In this document: one piece after another, positions 19,866 through 30,861 of the stretch
Position numbering within the stretch: the stretch's first letter is position 1
Layout: each line of letters opens with the position of its first letter
NCBI GenBank assembly: GCA_964059195.1
Contig: CAXKWD010000006.1
Coordinates: 10,408,530-10,472,529 of the forward strand
Reading direction: 5' to 3'
Origin: Ectobius pallidus
Lineage: Eukaryota > Arthropoda > Insecta > Blattodea > Ectobiidae
DNA length: 64,000 nt
Translations under genes and position numbers: made by a program
Notes under the pieces: model-generated
Database searches by the model: none
What the model saw: only the letters and a program-made list of their open reading frames with translations
What the model was told of the DNA's origin: nothing

Positions 19866-20510
19866 CTAATCATTGAGTATATTATTTCCTGTGCAGTCCA
19901 TTCCGTCACACTTCACTAGTTTCGTGACGATTTTGAGCGTTACACAAGCTCTCGATTTACCCCTACCGCGGTTAAAGAAGTTTCACTTCAAAAATACCGG
20001 AACTTCGATGTGAGACATCTTTCAATGCCATCACGTTAATTCGAAGTGCATAATTTCGTATGCCTCCTTGTATCCTAGAGCTGCAGTAATTAAGATAACT
20101 GAAATCCAGTAGGCCATGTCTAGCAAAGCCAACTGCTTCCGCTAATGCATTACTACAGTGCGGTATGCATTTCAAGGTAGTCTGTAGCAAAAGAACATAA
20201 CGGTATTGGGTAAGGTGAACGTCGTGACGTATTCGTGTAATAATTAATATCCGTGAAGCAATCTTCTCGCATTTTTTCTGGTTGAAACAACATTAACAAG
20301 ATCCTATCACACCAATGATATTTAATGGTCTGCATAGCGTTGATATTTCTTCTTCCCGGATCCACTTTCTCATTCTTTGTTTGGAGGACTGGAAATTGTA
20401 AACAAGTGGAAGTTGAATTTTTACAAAGCTATTTACACGGCAGCATTGCAGAACTGCGCATTCAGTAGCCTCAACCTTATTCAAAGACGAGAATAGACTT
20501 AAATACTTTT
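19866..20510. other. Repeat body (to ~20000), then unassigned sequence
   Basis: 19870-20000 (GTGCAGTCCATTCCGTCACA..., CCCTACCGCGGTTAAAGAAG) matches 52840-52975 inverted. From 20000 to 20510 I see no domain, element end or stable ORF. Confidence 0.45.
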
Positions 20511-21670
20511 TTACTTCCTCTACCCGTACCATAGGTACGGTAAAGGAAGTATTGTTTTCGACCCCCGAATTCGAAGTTGAGTTTTTGACATAAATGGAAA
20601 CACGTATGTGTGTTTCTTTGTGTCTCTCTGTGTGGATGTCTGTGAACAGGCTAGCTCCAAAACGGAAAATTGTTTGAAAACAAAATTTCGTATTTGGGTC
20701 AGGGGCCTTCTGAAGATGTGAACCAAAGTTTGGTGACAAGTTTCTCTTATTATTAAGAGGATTTTACAGGAAGAAGTTCTCGTTTTTCGCGATTTTCTCG
20801 AAAACGGCTGCAACGATTTTCTTTCAAATTTGCACATGGATTTCTTATACTGAGAGCTAAAACTTTTATTTCAAACTTTTTTTAGAAAAAATCCTCTGAA
20901 GGGTAGTTATAAGCCACCAACTGTGAATACGCGCCCTTTCCAATACGACCTCTTGTAACGGAAAATCGTACGAAAACATTTTGTATTTGGATTAGGTACC
21001 TTCTGAGGCTGTGACACGAAGATTGGCGACAACTTTCTCTTATATTTAAGGGGACTTTACATTAATGAAATTTCGTTTTTTGCAATTTTCTCAAAAACGG
21101 CTCTAACGAAGTGCTTATTCCGAGAGCTAAAACTTTTATTTGAAACTTAAAAAAAAAATTCTCTGGAGGGCGGTTATAAGCCACCCACTGTTCACCCACT
21201 GTTTGTAGAAACTTTGTCTTGCCTGGTGAACAACTGAATACGCGCTCTTTCACGGCCTCTTATCCTATATAGGCCTAAGCATGTGAAGACGAGAAAGATG
21301 TACTGTTGGCCATGCATAGAGTAAATAAATATCTGAAGGGAATATTCGATAAATTTCGGAAATTATTCTTAACGGCGGAAAGTTCAATAAACGTTTGCAG
21401 TCACTTTTTTTTTAGTTTGTCTACAGCCTGCGTTTTTAGTCGCAACATTTAAAGAAGGGGCTATAGGATATTTATAGCATAATTCGCGTAAAATTGCGTC
21501 TTGCATTTCTGTACAAGGATGATATGTGAATACTGGCAATTTTACCGTTAAACTATTTTTTTTTAAATTTCAGCTGGATACTTAGGCCTTTATATATACT
21601 AAGACTAAGATGCTACGTTTTATTTGGGCAGAGGAAGTTATGTGACTTTCACATCAGATTATTGTGTATG
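20511..21670 (+). repeat. Repeat P, copy 2
   Basis: Starts with the hairpin ACTTCCTCTACCCGTACC / GGTACGGTAAAGGAAGT, then CGACCCCCGAATTCGAAGTT, the GTCTGTGAACAGGCTAGCTCC motif and the 'tttctcgaaaacgg' line. A second, diverged run of the same lines begins near 20870, so the unit is partly duplicated. It ends near GGGCAGAGGAAGTTATGTGA (about 21625). It lacks the pogo-like insertion of copy 1. Confidence 0.65.
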
Positions 21671-21954
21671 AAATGAGTAACTTCTGAGAATTTATTGAGA
21701 AAAGTGTTTCAGATAAATGTTTTAGCTCCTAGTATAACATATACGTTATTTAGTCTACCATGTATTATAAAATAGAAGTGTTATGCATACTACGAAAGTG
21801 GAATAAAAAGCAAAGCACATTTTTTTTCAAAAAGTTTAATAGGTATACTTACAAACAAATACACACATGGAGGGACATCTTTTGCCTATTTTTCGAAAAA
21901 AGTGACCAAGTTTCTCAATACATTTCTCCCATCATGATACCAGTTTCAAAATTC
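21671..21954. other. Unassigned AT-rich sequence
   Basis: Precedes the mariner remnant and may include its decayed upstream part, but no transposase residues are recognisable. Confidence 0.3.
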
Positions 21955-22212
21955 CCTGTTCATAGAAGTCCGTTCGGTTGGAGTACAGCAATGCTCGCCC
22001 CCATGTTGCTGCAGCTGTTCGTGAGAAAATCAACAAATTTGGTTGGGGGGTCCTCCAGCATCCTCCAAACAGTCCAGACCTGGCACTGTCGGACTTTCAT
22101 TTGTTTGGTCCCATGAAGAAATTCCTGGCCGGTAAACGCATTGCGTCAGATGCGATCACGATATCTGCACTAGTGGGCAACGTCCATGATGTTCCAGTTG
22201 AAAGATGACATG
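21955..22212 (+). pseudogene. mariner transposase C-terminal remnant
   Basis: The frame starting near 21978 reads NARPHVAAAVREKINKFGWG, then VLQHPPNSPDLALSDFHLFG and PMKKFLAGKRI. NARPH and SPDLA-SD-HLF surround the second and third catalytic Asp of mariner DD34D transposases; the Asp normally before NARPH is Ser here. The upstream catalytic region is missing and the frame is short. A dead fragment. Confidence 0.8.
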
Positions 22213-22583
22213 TCATCAAAATCCGGGCACTGGTCATTACTGTTTAAATATTATTTTGTATTACATTATTGTTGTTAAATACAGTGGCAAATGATGAACA
22301 TGCCATCAATATATTTTAAGTTTTAACGCATTCTACATATAGATATATATGGGCATACGTATAAATAGATGCCTAATTATATTCCATTTAAAACAGTTGC
22401 ATTTTTTATCTTACTTCACATGCGAAAGGGAAGAGAACGACAGTGGCATCTAGTGATATCCTCAATAATCACTGTAACGTGTTAGCACCTTTTTCTATAC
22501 CCTTAACGTGCTTAGCCCGAAAAATGGAACTTTACATAGACGGAGAGAGTTTTGTTAAGCAATGTTTACGATTCAAAATATAA
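22213..22583. other. Unassigned AT-rich sequence
   Basis: Nothing recognisable except possible decayed flank of the mariner fragment. Confidence 0.3.
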
Positions 22584-23194
22584 GGGACCGTTTATAGAAA
22601 CAAAACACAATTTCATAAAAATATTTATTGCAACAGATACAGGAAGTATTCAGCTATTTTTAAACACATTCGCCACCGGATTGAGACTTTTGCCATACAG
22701 TGTGACCAACTTTTTAATGCTTGTGTCGTTTGGCGCCTGGGATTTGAACCACTGTGTGACAACCGTCTTTGCCTCTTTCATTCTCTGTCAGTTGAGTGTA
22801 GGAAAAGATGAAAACCACTGGGAACAAGATTCGGCCTGTAGAATGGATGTTTAAACACCTTCCAGCAAGTCTTCCGCCGACTTGAAAGAGTTTAAACATC
22901 CACCCTACAGCCCGGACCTCGCTCCCAGTGATATCCATCTTCTCCTACACTTCAAGAAATGACAGAGAAGAGGAAATGGTTGTCACACTGTGGTTCAAAT
23001 CGCAAGTGGCAGACTTGTACGACACAGATATTCAAAAGTTGGTCCCATGGTATAACAAACATTGTCAATTCCAGTGGCGAATTTGTTAAAAATTGCTGAA
23101 CACTTGCTGTATATGTTGCAATAAATATTTCCATGAAATTGTGTTTTGTTTCTGTAAACGGTCCCAGGGAAACTTACTTTCTGGACGCACCTCG
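22584..23194. mobile_element. Foldback of two mariner 3' halves
   Basis: GGGACCGTTTATAGAAACAA at 22584 mirrors the end at 23165. The arms (22584-22856 and about 22862-23165) are inverted copies of a mariner 3' region. The right arm, plus strand, encodes KHPPYSPDLAPSDIHLLLHF near 22900 and a C-terminal WFKSQVADLYDTDIQKLVP-type segment; the left arm carries the same on the minus strand. The right side continues into a mariner TIR (ACTTACTTTCTGGACGCACC, to 23194), which the left side lacks. A tail-to-tail duplication that could fold into a long hairpin. Confidence 0.75.
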
Positions 23195-23812
23195 TAAGAT
23201 AATATATTCATTTTTGCACGACGTAACTAATTAGTGGCACTTACGAATATTGTTGTGCCGTGGATCGTAACTTGACATTCCCACATGCAGTCTGGTTGCT
23301 ATGAAAACAAAAGAAATCTCAGTGCTGAAAAAATTACAAAAAGCACACGTGCCGTAAGTCACAATACAAGCCCATATTTTGATATACTGTATTTATCAAA
23401 ATAGTACAATTTGTACAGTTATTTAAGGCAATTCCTCCATCCCCGCTCATGGTGTTTAGGCCTAGATCCAAACTACTTCTTGTATTTATTCCTGCAGAAT
23501 CCTAGCTTATTATACAACTGCCCGGGACAAGATAATATGGCGATTCGGTCAACAATACTTATTTACAAATATTCCGTCCCCATAACAACCAACACATGCG
23601 AATCACTTTCTAAAATATAACATTTATCTTGAATAATGTATATACATAATATTTTCAGCTAATATATCAATTAATACAATTAAATTGATATAAATAAACA
23701 TCGTGCAAAAAATAGCATGCAATACTCGTTCCGTAAGAGCATAACGGTTCTCGGAAATAGAAAAAACTCTTTCCTCGATCCGTATGCACCGCTTACGGAA
23801 CTATTATCGCAA
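23195..23812. other. Unassigned spacer
   Basis: No element ends, domains or stable ORF recognised. Confidence 0.3.
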
Positions 23813-24802
23813 TCTAATATATAAAATCGAAAGTGTGTATGTATGTTTGTTCCCTATACAAATCTACATTTCTTTACCAATCTACACGAAATTTTGCACA
23901 CATACTCAGTTAAGCCCGGTAAGTAAAGCGGTCAACGTTAAAATTCAAACAAAATACTCCTTCCCTTGAAAATTATGTAATTTCTGAGAATATTATACTG
24001 AAAAAAATGAAATGCTGTTCAGTTCACATGACAACAGTGAATTGTTACCTGTGATTACATAGGGCCTTGGCAACTATATAGCCTAAGGCTGGACTTTAAC
24101 GAATTATGATTCCATCGATGTAATACCTAGGTATATTGGCGAAAATAATTACTGAAAATGAAATCCACGAAAATAAAGCACAGTGTGATGTAGTCACATA
24201 ACTTTCTCTACCCTCGACATAAGAAATATTTACTCACTTCACATTTTGATGTAGAATAAGAGGTCGTATTGCAGGGACAACTTAAGTGTGTGAGTATGCT
24301 ATATCAGAAGTCTGTAAATAATCCTTTCCGCTGATAAGTTATCCATACCTGTAGGCTTTGTATTAGTTGAGAAATAGGGATGTTTATCATAGTCCCTAAG
24401 CATGGGATGGAACATTTTCAGTCCTATGCTCGCAGTATATTATGTCCCGGGTTTTAGGGGAGGAAAGTATGAAAGTGATACTGCATTTCTCTTTTATTTC
24501 AGCCCCGAAACGGTTGTATGGTAACATGAGAATGAGAAATAAAATTTTGCGTCAAGTCAATACAATCTTATGTAATTTATGTTTCTTCTTATTTCAACCC
24601 CTCCCAGGCATGATGTGTAGAAGCAACGGAATGCAGCATTCGACATCCTCTATGAACCATAAAAAGCTATAGGCCTATCTAGCGTTTTCTGATGGAATCG
24701 TTTGAGTGTGATAAATCTTTTTCTTCATTTCAAGTTTTACATACATAAAGTCCTCCATAAGTTAATTTCAAATTAAAAAATACAAAGCCTGGGCGACGCT
24801 AG
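23813..24802 (+). mobile_element. Helitron D (non-autonomous, 990 bp)
   Basis: 5' end TCTAATATATAAAATCG preceded by A; 3' end CTGGGCGACGCTAG followed by T. The subterminal GTGTATGTATGTTTGTTCC is the seed of the (ACAT)n tract in Helitron E. The body matches Helitron E (inverted), e.g. the GTAGAGAAAGTTATGTGACT region and CCCCTCCCAGGCATG. The terminal hairpin has lost one arm. No Rep/helicase coding; the 76-codon ORF at 24442 is not conserved in E. Confidence 0.8.
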
Positions 24803-25369
24803 TATACTATAATATTCCCCAGTACTGTAAGACCTGTACGTTTCTAAGAAATGTAAAAAACCGAGTGTTTGGTGCCAAACAGTTTTAAAACATCGTCTTG
24901 GATGTCCTTCGTCATTTTGCAAAATTTAGTCGATTTCGGTTAAGCAGTTGAAACGTGTGGCTGCGTTGCCGAGGATGAATGGAATGTTGATCTGCTTTGT
25001 TGTACACGTGGATATGGGAGACCAGCCCTCTGTTGTCAAGAAAACCACTTTCACTGACGACGTCACCCAGTGTCCTTGTAAGTGGTCGATAACTCATATG
25101 TAAGTTATGCTTAAATGCCTGTGATTACATGCTCCTGGTATTTATTCTACTTATATAGAAATCCAAATCTATTCAATTACGTTTTGTAATAGCTGTGATG
25201 ACTTATCCCACTCACGTTCCTAGAAATAATTTCATTTACATACAACGAAAACTTCGGCACAACTTACCTCTGACTAATTTATCCCGTGAGAGCCCTATCT
25301 CCTTAACATTGCAATTTTCCTTTCTGGAACTGAACACTTGATTAAATGTGCTTACTAAAAATCAAGAAG
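24803..25369. other. Unassigned spacer
   Basis: No recognisable coding or element features. Confidence 0.3.
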
Positions 25370-27013
25370 ATAAAATAAAAGCACAAGCAAAAGTAAGGAA
25401 AATGATAACTGAAAGAAAAAATCAATTTTGGGAGAAAAATGCACAGACATACAAGCATATATTGGAGGTAAGAAAAGTTTAGAATTATGGAGGTTGATCA
25501 AAAATATTCGATCATCAACAAGAAATAAAAGTCACCTACATTTAATAAATTTGAATCAATGGGAAAACTATTACAAAAAGCTTTTGGCAGAAGAGCGTGA
25601 TGATGATGAGTGTTCTGCCCGAAGGCAGGTCCAGACCCTGGACGAAGCCATGGGGTGATGACCACGACTCGTCTGAGGTGATTCAGGCAAGGATGATACC
25701 GCGGAGATTTGCCATTGCCTCTCGCGTAAAGAGTTTTTAGAGGAAAATGATACTACTTCGGAATTGGATACAGATATTAGAACTATAACAATAAATATGG
25801 ATAAGTAAAAGAAGCTATTATGAAGACGAAATTCCAATAGAACTTATAAAAAATGGTGGCAGGAAACTAATATATATAACAGTATAACAGTATAACAGTA
25901 TTATTGAATAAAATTATAAACGGAGAAGAAGTACCAAAAGAGTGGTAAATAGCAATAATGACATCAATACAAAAAAGGAGATGAAAGAAAATATGAAAAT
26001 TATAGAGGCATATCAGTTACAACTGCATTTAGCAGAATTTATGGCTGCATACTAACAAAATTAATAGAACCAGAATATGAAAAAATGGAAAGGAAGAGCA
26101 ATCCGGATTTATAACAGGTAAGACATACACGGATAATATCTTTTGCATAAGTCAAATAATAGAAAAGAAAAAGCTACTAATAGAGATACACACTTATTAT
26201 TTGTTGACTTAACAAAAGCATACGATAGTTACCATTAAACAAATTATGGCAAGTTCTACTAGAATCTAATGTTAATAAACAACTAATAAAGGGAATAAAA
26301 AATTTATATGAAGTATCAATTTCGGAAATAAAAATAGGAAACAAAATAACAGAAGGCTTTCAAACGACAAAACGGTTAAGACAAGGATGTGACAATGGAG
26401 AAACAATAGAATCAAGCAGAGAATGTATATATCAAGGGACAAAAATAGATCAACATGGGAAAAGCAACACAGAAATTGAACACAGAATTTCCGAAACAAA
26501 GAAAACAATAAATGCTCTAAATTCAATTTGATGGGATAAACATATAACAAAAAAACAGAAAACTGCAAATATACAAAACAGTAGTTCAAAGCATCCTCAC
26601 CTATGGAGCAGAAGTTTGGCAAATTTATCCCAGAAATGAAAACAAAATATTAGCTACAGAAATGGTTGTTTTAAGGAGGTCAGCAAGGAAATCAAGAAGA
26701 TAAAAAAATAAAGAATACACAGATAAAAGAAATTACGGAAATGAAGGGAGAACCAGACATCATAGATATAATAAAGACGAAAAGACTACAATGGTACGGA
26801 CATGTTAAAAGAATGACGAAGGATCGACTTCCACGACAAATTATGGAATGGACACCACCAGAAAGAAGGAAAAAAGGTCGTCCTGCAAAGACATTGATAG
26901 AAGGAGTACAGAAAGAAATGATTTCAAGAGCAGTGGAAAGACAGAGAAGAGTGGCGTTTGGTTTCCGGAAAACAGCTTCTCAGTTGGTCATCCTGCTTCG
27001 CTCTGAACCATAA
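25370..27013 (+). pseudogene. Decayed RTE-like LINE
   Basis: Plus-strand fragments in order: KVRKMITERKNQFWEKN (about 25390), a region near 25930-26240 reading GEEVPKEW, SGFITGKTYTDNIF and LLFVDLTKAYDS (fingers and palm of reverse transcriptase), a stretch near 26330-26400 resembling QTTKRLRQGC, and at 26741-27013 RLQWYGHVKRMTKDRLPRQI...GRPAKTL, the C-terminal module common in RTE-type reverse transcriptases. Many stops and frameshifts. An unrelated GC-rich piece (TGCCCGAAGGCAGGTCCAGA, 25610-25740) interrupts it and may be a SINE-like insertion. ORFs on the opposite strand here are shadows. Confidence 0.7.
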
Positions 27014-27239
27014 TATGGTTGGCGTGTTTTATGCGTAATAACAATGAATTGATTAAATGGGTAAAAATGAGAGATCAAGTTGCACAAACTACTAATTTTA
27101 CCCCTTAATCAATTTCTTGAACAAAAGTAAGTACATTTAATGAAGTTTCCAGTTCCACGGAAAATTACAATGCTAAGGAGGTAGGACTCTACCCGAAAAA
27201 TTCAAATAATAATCAGACCTTAAAAGTTTAACTTGCAAA

Positions 27240-27768
27240 TGGTCTAAACGTATTAGAAATATTTTACCTGTATATAGAGGGGACTTAGACAAGCAACTTT
27301 TATTAGATTTTTGCTCTACGATGTAAAATGTGTATGCTACAGGGCATTCAAGTCATTACAATTTGGTGCTCATAGCTCATTAATGTAGCGAAATAGGGTT
27401 AAAATGTTCATTAAATTGACTTCATGCCTTCTAGTGTTCGATAAAAAACCCGACTCTTAGTCATTCGTCAACAGCTATATCATAATTTAGTGTTTCCATA
27501 ATTTACAGACTAACCACATGACTGGTCGCCACTGGATTAGTATTCTTTTTATTCGTAACTACTGACTACAGTGTTAACAACGAAGTTCCTTTGTTTTGCA
27601 TTTTTTTTTGTCTAATGTTAGAAGTCAGCGGCGGCCAAGTCCTGGGAGATTTTATGCTGTAACAGGAAAAATTGAATCCATAGAGGAAAAATGACTTAAT
27701 AAAAGTTGCTTGTCTATGTGCCCTCTATACACAGGTAAAATATTTCGGTGTTATTCATTAACACCCTG
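27240..27768. mobile_element. MITE family M1, copy 1
   Basis: Matches M1 copy 2 (30862-31405) along its length, e.g. GACTTCATGCCTTC, CATGACTGGTCGCCACTGG and GTTAACAACGAAGTTCC. The right end TTCGGTGTTATTCATTAACA-CCCTG is followed by TA. The outermost ~25 bases of the left end are lost (starts around TATTTTACCTGTATATAGAG). Confidence 0.7.
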
Positions 27769-28121
27769 TATTTTACTTTGAATTACCTCTACGGAACATA
27801 AATATGTGTAGCAGTGCTCACACAGTCTCACAATACGACACTGTAACCAGGGTAATGCGATTTTCTTATCTATAAAATAAAGAGATCACGGCACAAACAC
27901 GTCACGGCGTGAGCAAGTTCGTGAAAACTCAACTCTTCTCTGTCTCAGCTTTGTTGGAATTGCTGCATGCTAGTTCAGGACCCTGTTTTCGTGAAGATAA
28001 ACGATCAAATTCTAAAAACTTGCAATGTACGGTACATAATCTCTCATTATCTCACTGAGCTTTTCAATTTACTACTCAGAAACAAATTTAAATATGCCAG
28101 TGTAATTGGAACCTTTCTATA
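27769..28121. other. Unassigned sequence
   Basis: The flank of the next element; weakly coding-like but no domain recognised. Confidence 0.25.
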
Positions 28122-28806
28122 CTTGATCCAAGATGTGTACGGAACAAAAGTAAACAAACGAACGTGAAAGTAAAAAGCACAGTTCACAAGAGTTCGTTTT
28201 TGAGAATGTTTAGTCGATTACATACAGTAAAGTCAATTGAACTTTCTTTTCTAGATTAATTGCCAAGGATCTGAAGTTCGATTCCCAGTGTTTTGTACAC
28301 ATTTACAATCTGTATCTTCTTGCCGCTGGACAAACCTTTTCCTCGCACTTTACGTAAGTTCTGAAGGCCCTGGCTCGCAGTTTTCTTCTATAAAATTAGA
28401 GGCCATGCCTATTACTTTTACTTACAATATGTGGTGTACTTCATTGCACATTATGTAAATGAAAAGTACAACGAATTAAGTTATAAACTACGTCTTGCAT
28501 TTAGAAACTTATGTCACTTTTTTCTCTTCAGAATCAACAAATTTGCCAAGGCAACGATAAAAACAAAGGAAATCTTGTTTGCTAGAAATATGTTGTAAAA
28601 CATGTACGATATAAATACGAAAGCAAGCAATTGACTTAACAGAACCATTACATAAGATATAAATAATTGTATGATGTGTGCGGAATGGAAGTAAACATCT
28701 GACTAACCTTGTCGCACTATCTTGAAGTATGCGCTGGTACGAATAACCAATGAGACGACAGGACATAGTCTGTTGTTTACTTTTTCTCCACACATCTTGG
28801 ATCAAG
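28122..28806 (-). mobile_element. Tc1/mariner-type non-autonomous element M2, copy 1
   Basis: The inverted ends CTTGATCCAAGATGTGTACG (left) and CTTGATCCAAGATGTGTGG (right, minus strand) have TA at 28120-28121 and 28807-28808. It is inverted relative to the longer copy at 60964-62584 and shares AACAAGATTTC, CATTTACATAATGTG and GGTTTGTCCAGCGGC. It keeps the intact TTAA (CTGTTAAGTCAATTGC on the minus strand) where copy 2 carries a MITE. A stretch corresponding to 62300-62430 of copy 2 is shorter here. Confidence 0.75.
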
Positions 28807-29503
28807 TATAGCAGATTTGGGCTCTCTACCATCGATATTCATGAGGTATTGATATCAAATGATACTACTATAGATGAGGTCGATATATTTTTTCGATCTT
28901 TCTAAACTTATTTCAGATTATCCATTCTTCGGAGCTAGCAAAAATGCATGTTAGGTCTATGTGGCAGGTCTACTTGTACGGTAGCATTATGCAAGAAAAT
29001 TACTTCACCACAATCTTGGATCCCTCCATTCAAGTGGAAAACCAATGCGAAGTTTCCAGAGCTGTGAAACATGTATGTATACCAACAACTACATTATTTT
29101 CTGACATACTTTTTACCAGAGCAGGACTTCAATGTGAGAGAAAAATATGTAGGTTAGATCTGAGACAGTAAGAATGGTTCTATTATTAACAAAAAATATT
29201 ACAATACTAGAACTATTACCATTCATTTCATTTTGTCTTTTTGTCTCGTGTCGAATAATTGTTTAATGCTTGCTTTGTGGAAATATGGGTAACTTACTAA
29301 CTAGATCTACACACCACAATAGGCCAGTACTGTAATTTAATTTAAAATTATCATATTGAAATTTTATCTACAAAATGCTTTTCCGTAAAATAATATTTTA
29401 TTTATATATATTTTTTTTTAAGAATGAAAGTGTTGGGTTATCGAGTACCGGGACAAAATCAAATTACATCGATATCCAATGTGGAATAACTGTTAATGAG
29501 TCA
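28807..29503. other. Unassigned; includes a 75-codon ORF
   Basis: 28944-29171 (+) encodes 75 residues including ILDPSIQVENQCEVSRAV, which faintly resembles the LDPTIRFE...EV segment of R2-type restriction-like endonuclease domains. The resemblance is short and I do not name it. The rest is AT-rich without features. Confidence 0.25.
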
Positions 29504-29779
29504 TGGTGACAAATCTGGCGAGTATGGCGGATGTGGGAGGCACTTGAAGGGAATGTCATCGAGGATTTTCATAGTTGCACGGGCAGAATGAGGACAGGCG
29601 TTATCATGTTGAAGCAAAACGCCTGCACTCAGCAATCCCCTTCGCTTTGGCACCATCAGACTTCCACATCTTTGGTCCATTAAAGGAGCATCTTGGAGAG
29701 CAGAAGTTCAAGTCTGATAAAGCCGTCGAATAGGTGGAGCATCAGTGCCTACAGTGTCAACCAAAATAATTTTTCTCAT
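29504..29779. pseudogene. mariner transposase with internal inversion
   Basis: Minus strand, 29628 to 29504: LLQHDNACPHSARATMKILD then HPPYSPDLSP, i.e. the second catalytic block and the start of the third. Plus strand, from about 29647: LAPSDFHIFGPLKEHLGEQK, which is the continuation of the third block, then a weak AVE..VEHQ..QCQPK segment ending near 29779. The two halves of one motif point in opposite directions, so an inversion broke the gene at the PDL/APSD boundary. A stop (TAG at 29731) also interrupts the second half. Confidence 0.7.
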
Positions 29780-29897
29780 GAACTGCACTTAGAAACGTTT
29801 CTATTACTTCACGATCAACCAGAGCTTTACCGTTGCTTTCTAATGCTCTGAATTATATTTCTTGTTTAGGATCTTTAGTACTTTTATTATTAATCAT
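29780..29897 (-). pseudogene. RadC-like protein, N-terminal fragment
   Basis: From ATG (29897-29895): MINNKSTKDPKQEI, a TAA, then FRALESNGKALVDREVIETF and LSAVHEK before the sequence changes. The pattern R-x-L-x-x-x-G-x-x-x-L-x-D-x-E-x-(I/L)-E-x-x-L is the N-terminal helix pair of RadC-family proteins (JAB-domain family, often annotated as DNA repair proteins; common in Wolbachia and WO prophage regions). Only ~40 residues remain. The purine-rich GTGAAGGG ahead of the ATG would serve as a ribosome binding site in bacteria. Confidence 0.45.
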
Positions 29898-30074
29898 AAA
29901 AATTACCCTTCACTAATAACAAAATGTCTTTATATATTTACTGCCTTTTTTAGCAGTCTTGGTATAAAGCCATAGATTTCGGGTGAAGTCAAATCAATTT
30001 TTCAATCTTTTTTATTTTTTTTATGAAAATATAAAAAACATTAATATATTGTTGAAAAGTTATCTTATTTAAAA

Positions 30075-30194
30075 CTTGTAAATTTTTCCAATGGACAAGC
30101 CAGTTGTTTGCGAAATAATATCAACAGAAATTCCTTTTTTAATTAGACTCTTTGCAACTGCGATCTTCTTTGCTTCTCTAGCCTTTTCCCTTCA
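30075..30194 (-). pseudogene. Rpn-family (PD-(D/E)XK) protein, C-terminal fragment
   Basis: Minus strand, after an in-frame TGA: REKAREAKK, then IAVAKSLIKKGISVDIISQ and TTGLSIGKIYKF, stop at 30075-30077. The closing pattern 'A..I...L...G..i..I...TGLS...I..L' is highly characteristic of the tail of Rpn/transposase_31 proteins abundant in Rickettsiales and other bacteria. The nuclease domain is absent because the fragment starts near 30196. Confidence 0.5.
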
Positions 30195-30196
30195 AA

Positions 30197-30350
30197 CATG
30201 TATACCTTCCAAGCACTTCCTATTAGATGGCATAAGTGCATTGAACTGGGAGGGGACTATGTGGAAAAATAATGCACAAGCAAGCATTTTTCCTGCAGTA
30301 AAATATTGGGAAAAAATAAATTGCTGTTTTCATTTGATTCTCCCTCGTAA
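30197..30350 (-). mobile_element. mariner 5'-end remnant
   Basis: Minus strand starts ACGAGGGAGAATCAAATGAA and continues TTTTTCCACATAGTCCCCTC-CCAGTTCAATGCACTTATGCCA, the familiar 5' region of a mariner. The ORF on the plus strand here (30091-30390) is a shadow. With 29504-29779 it brackets the bacterial-like piece. Confidence 0.5.
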
Positions 30351-30861
30351 ATTACTCAATATAATATTCATATGCTATTTGGTGTGTTAAAATAAACGTC
30401 TTGTTCTCTTGGGCACTTCACACAATTTAATAAGAGATGTATACACGGCTTTAATATATGAACTTTTTCAAGTTGTATCGGAAATATTTGTGTAGGTGTA
30501 GAACACTTTCGTTTTTTCGTGACTGCTGTAAAACGTGAGAGAATTCCAGGTGCCCATGTCCCCCATTCTTGGCAACTCTCCTAATATCTTCTACTTGCTC
30601 ACTCCTGCCTTAATGTTATTCAATTCCGATGTCAAATTTAATTCCAGATTTAAATTTCTTCATCCCTAATTTCCATTATCAAATAGGCTATGTCGTTCTC
30701 CCCATCCCCAATAATAAAAATCTGTCTAAAAGAATATTGATTATTCAACTGGCCTAATGTTTTCGGAATTTAACGTTTTCAATTTTGATCAAATTTAGAA
30801 TTTTTTAATGTTAAAATATTTACACAAATGTCGTACAAAATACTCATCCAGTGATTATATA
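30351..30861. other. Unassigned sequence
   Basis: No feature recognised. Confidence 0.3.

Larger units (their letters stand above)
29780..30196 (-). other. Bacterial-like fragment (Rpn C-terminus, intergenic, RadC start)
   Basis: On the minus strand two prokaryote-style gene pieces follow one another. First a C-terminus (30075-30194), then ~175 bases with a small inverted repeat (ACTGC-AAAAAA-GGCAGT area, 29940-29960) and a purine-rich GTGAAGGG 10 bases before an ATG, then an N-terminus (29897 down to about 29780). Both are bounded by mariner sequence (29504-29779 and 30197-30350). The arrangement and protein style recall Rickettsiales, including Wolbachia and its prophage regions. Both pieces are broken, so if real it is an old lateral transfer, not a contaminating genome. 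Confidence 0.5.

Noticed and set aside
26272..26622. Hydrophobic 116-codon minus-strand ORF resembling a membrane protein
   Set aside because: Antisense of the A-rich LINE remnant; the Phe/Leu-rich composition follows from T-rich complement sequence.
30091..30390. 99-codon plus-strand ORF with hydrophobic stretches
   Set aside because: Minus-strand content (bacterial-like protein tail and mariner end) explains the interval; the plus-strand frame is a shadow.
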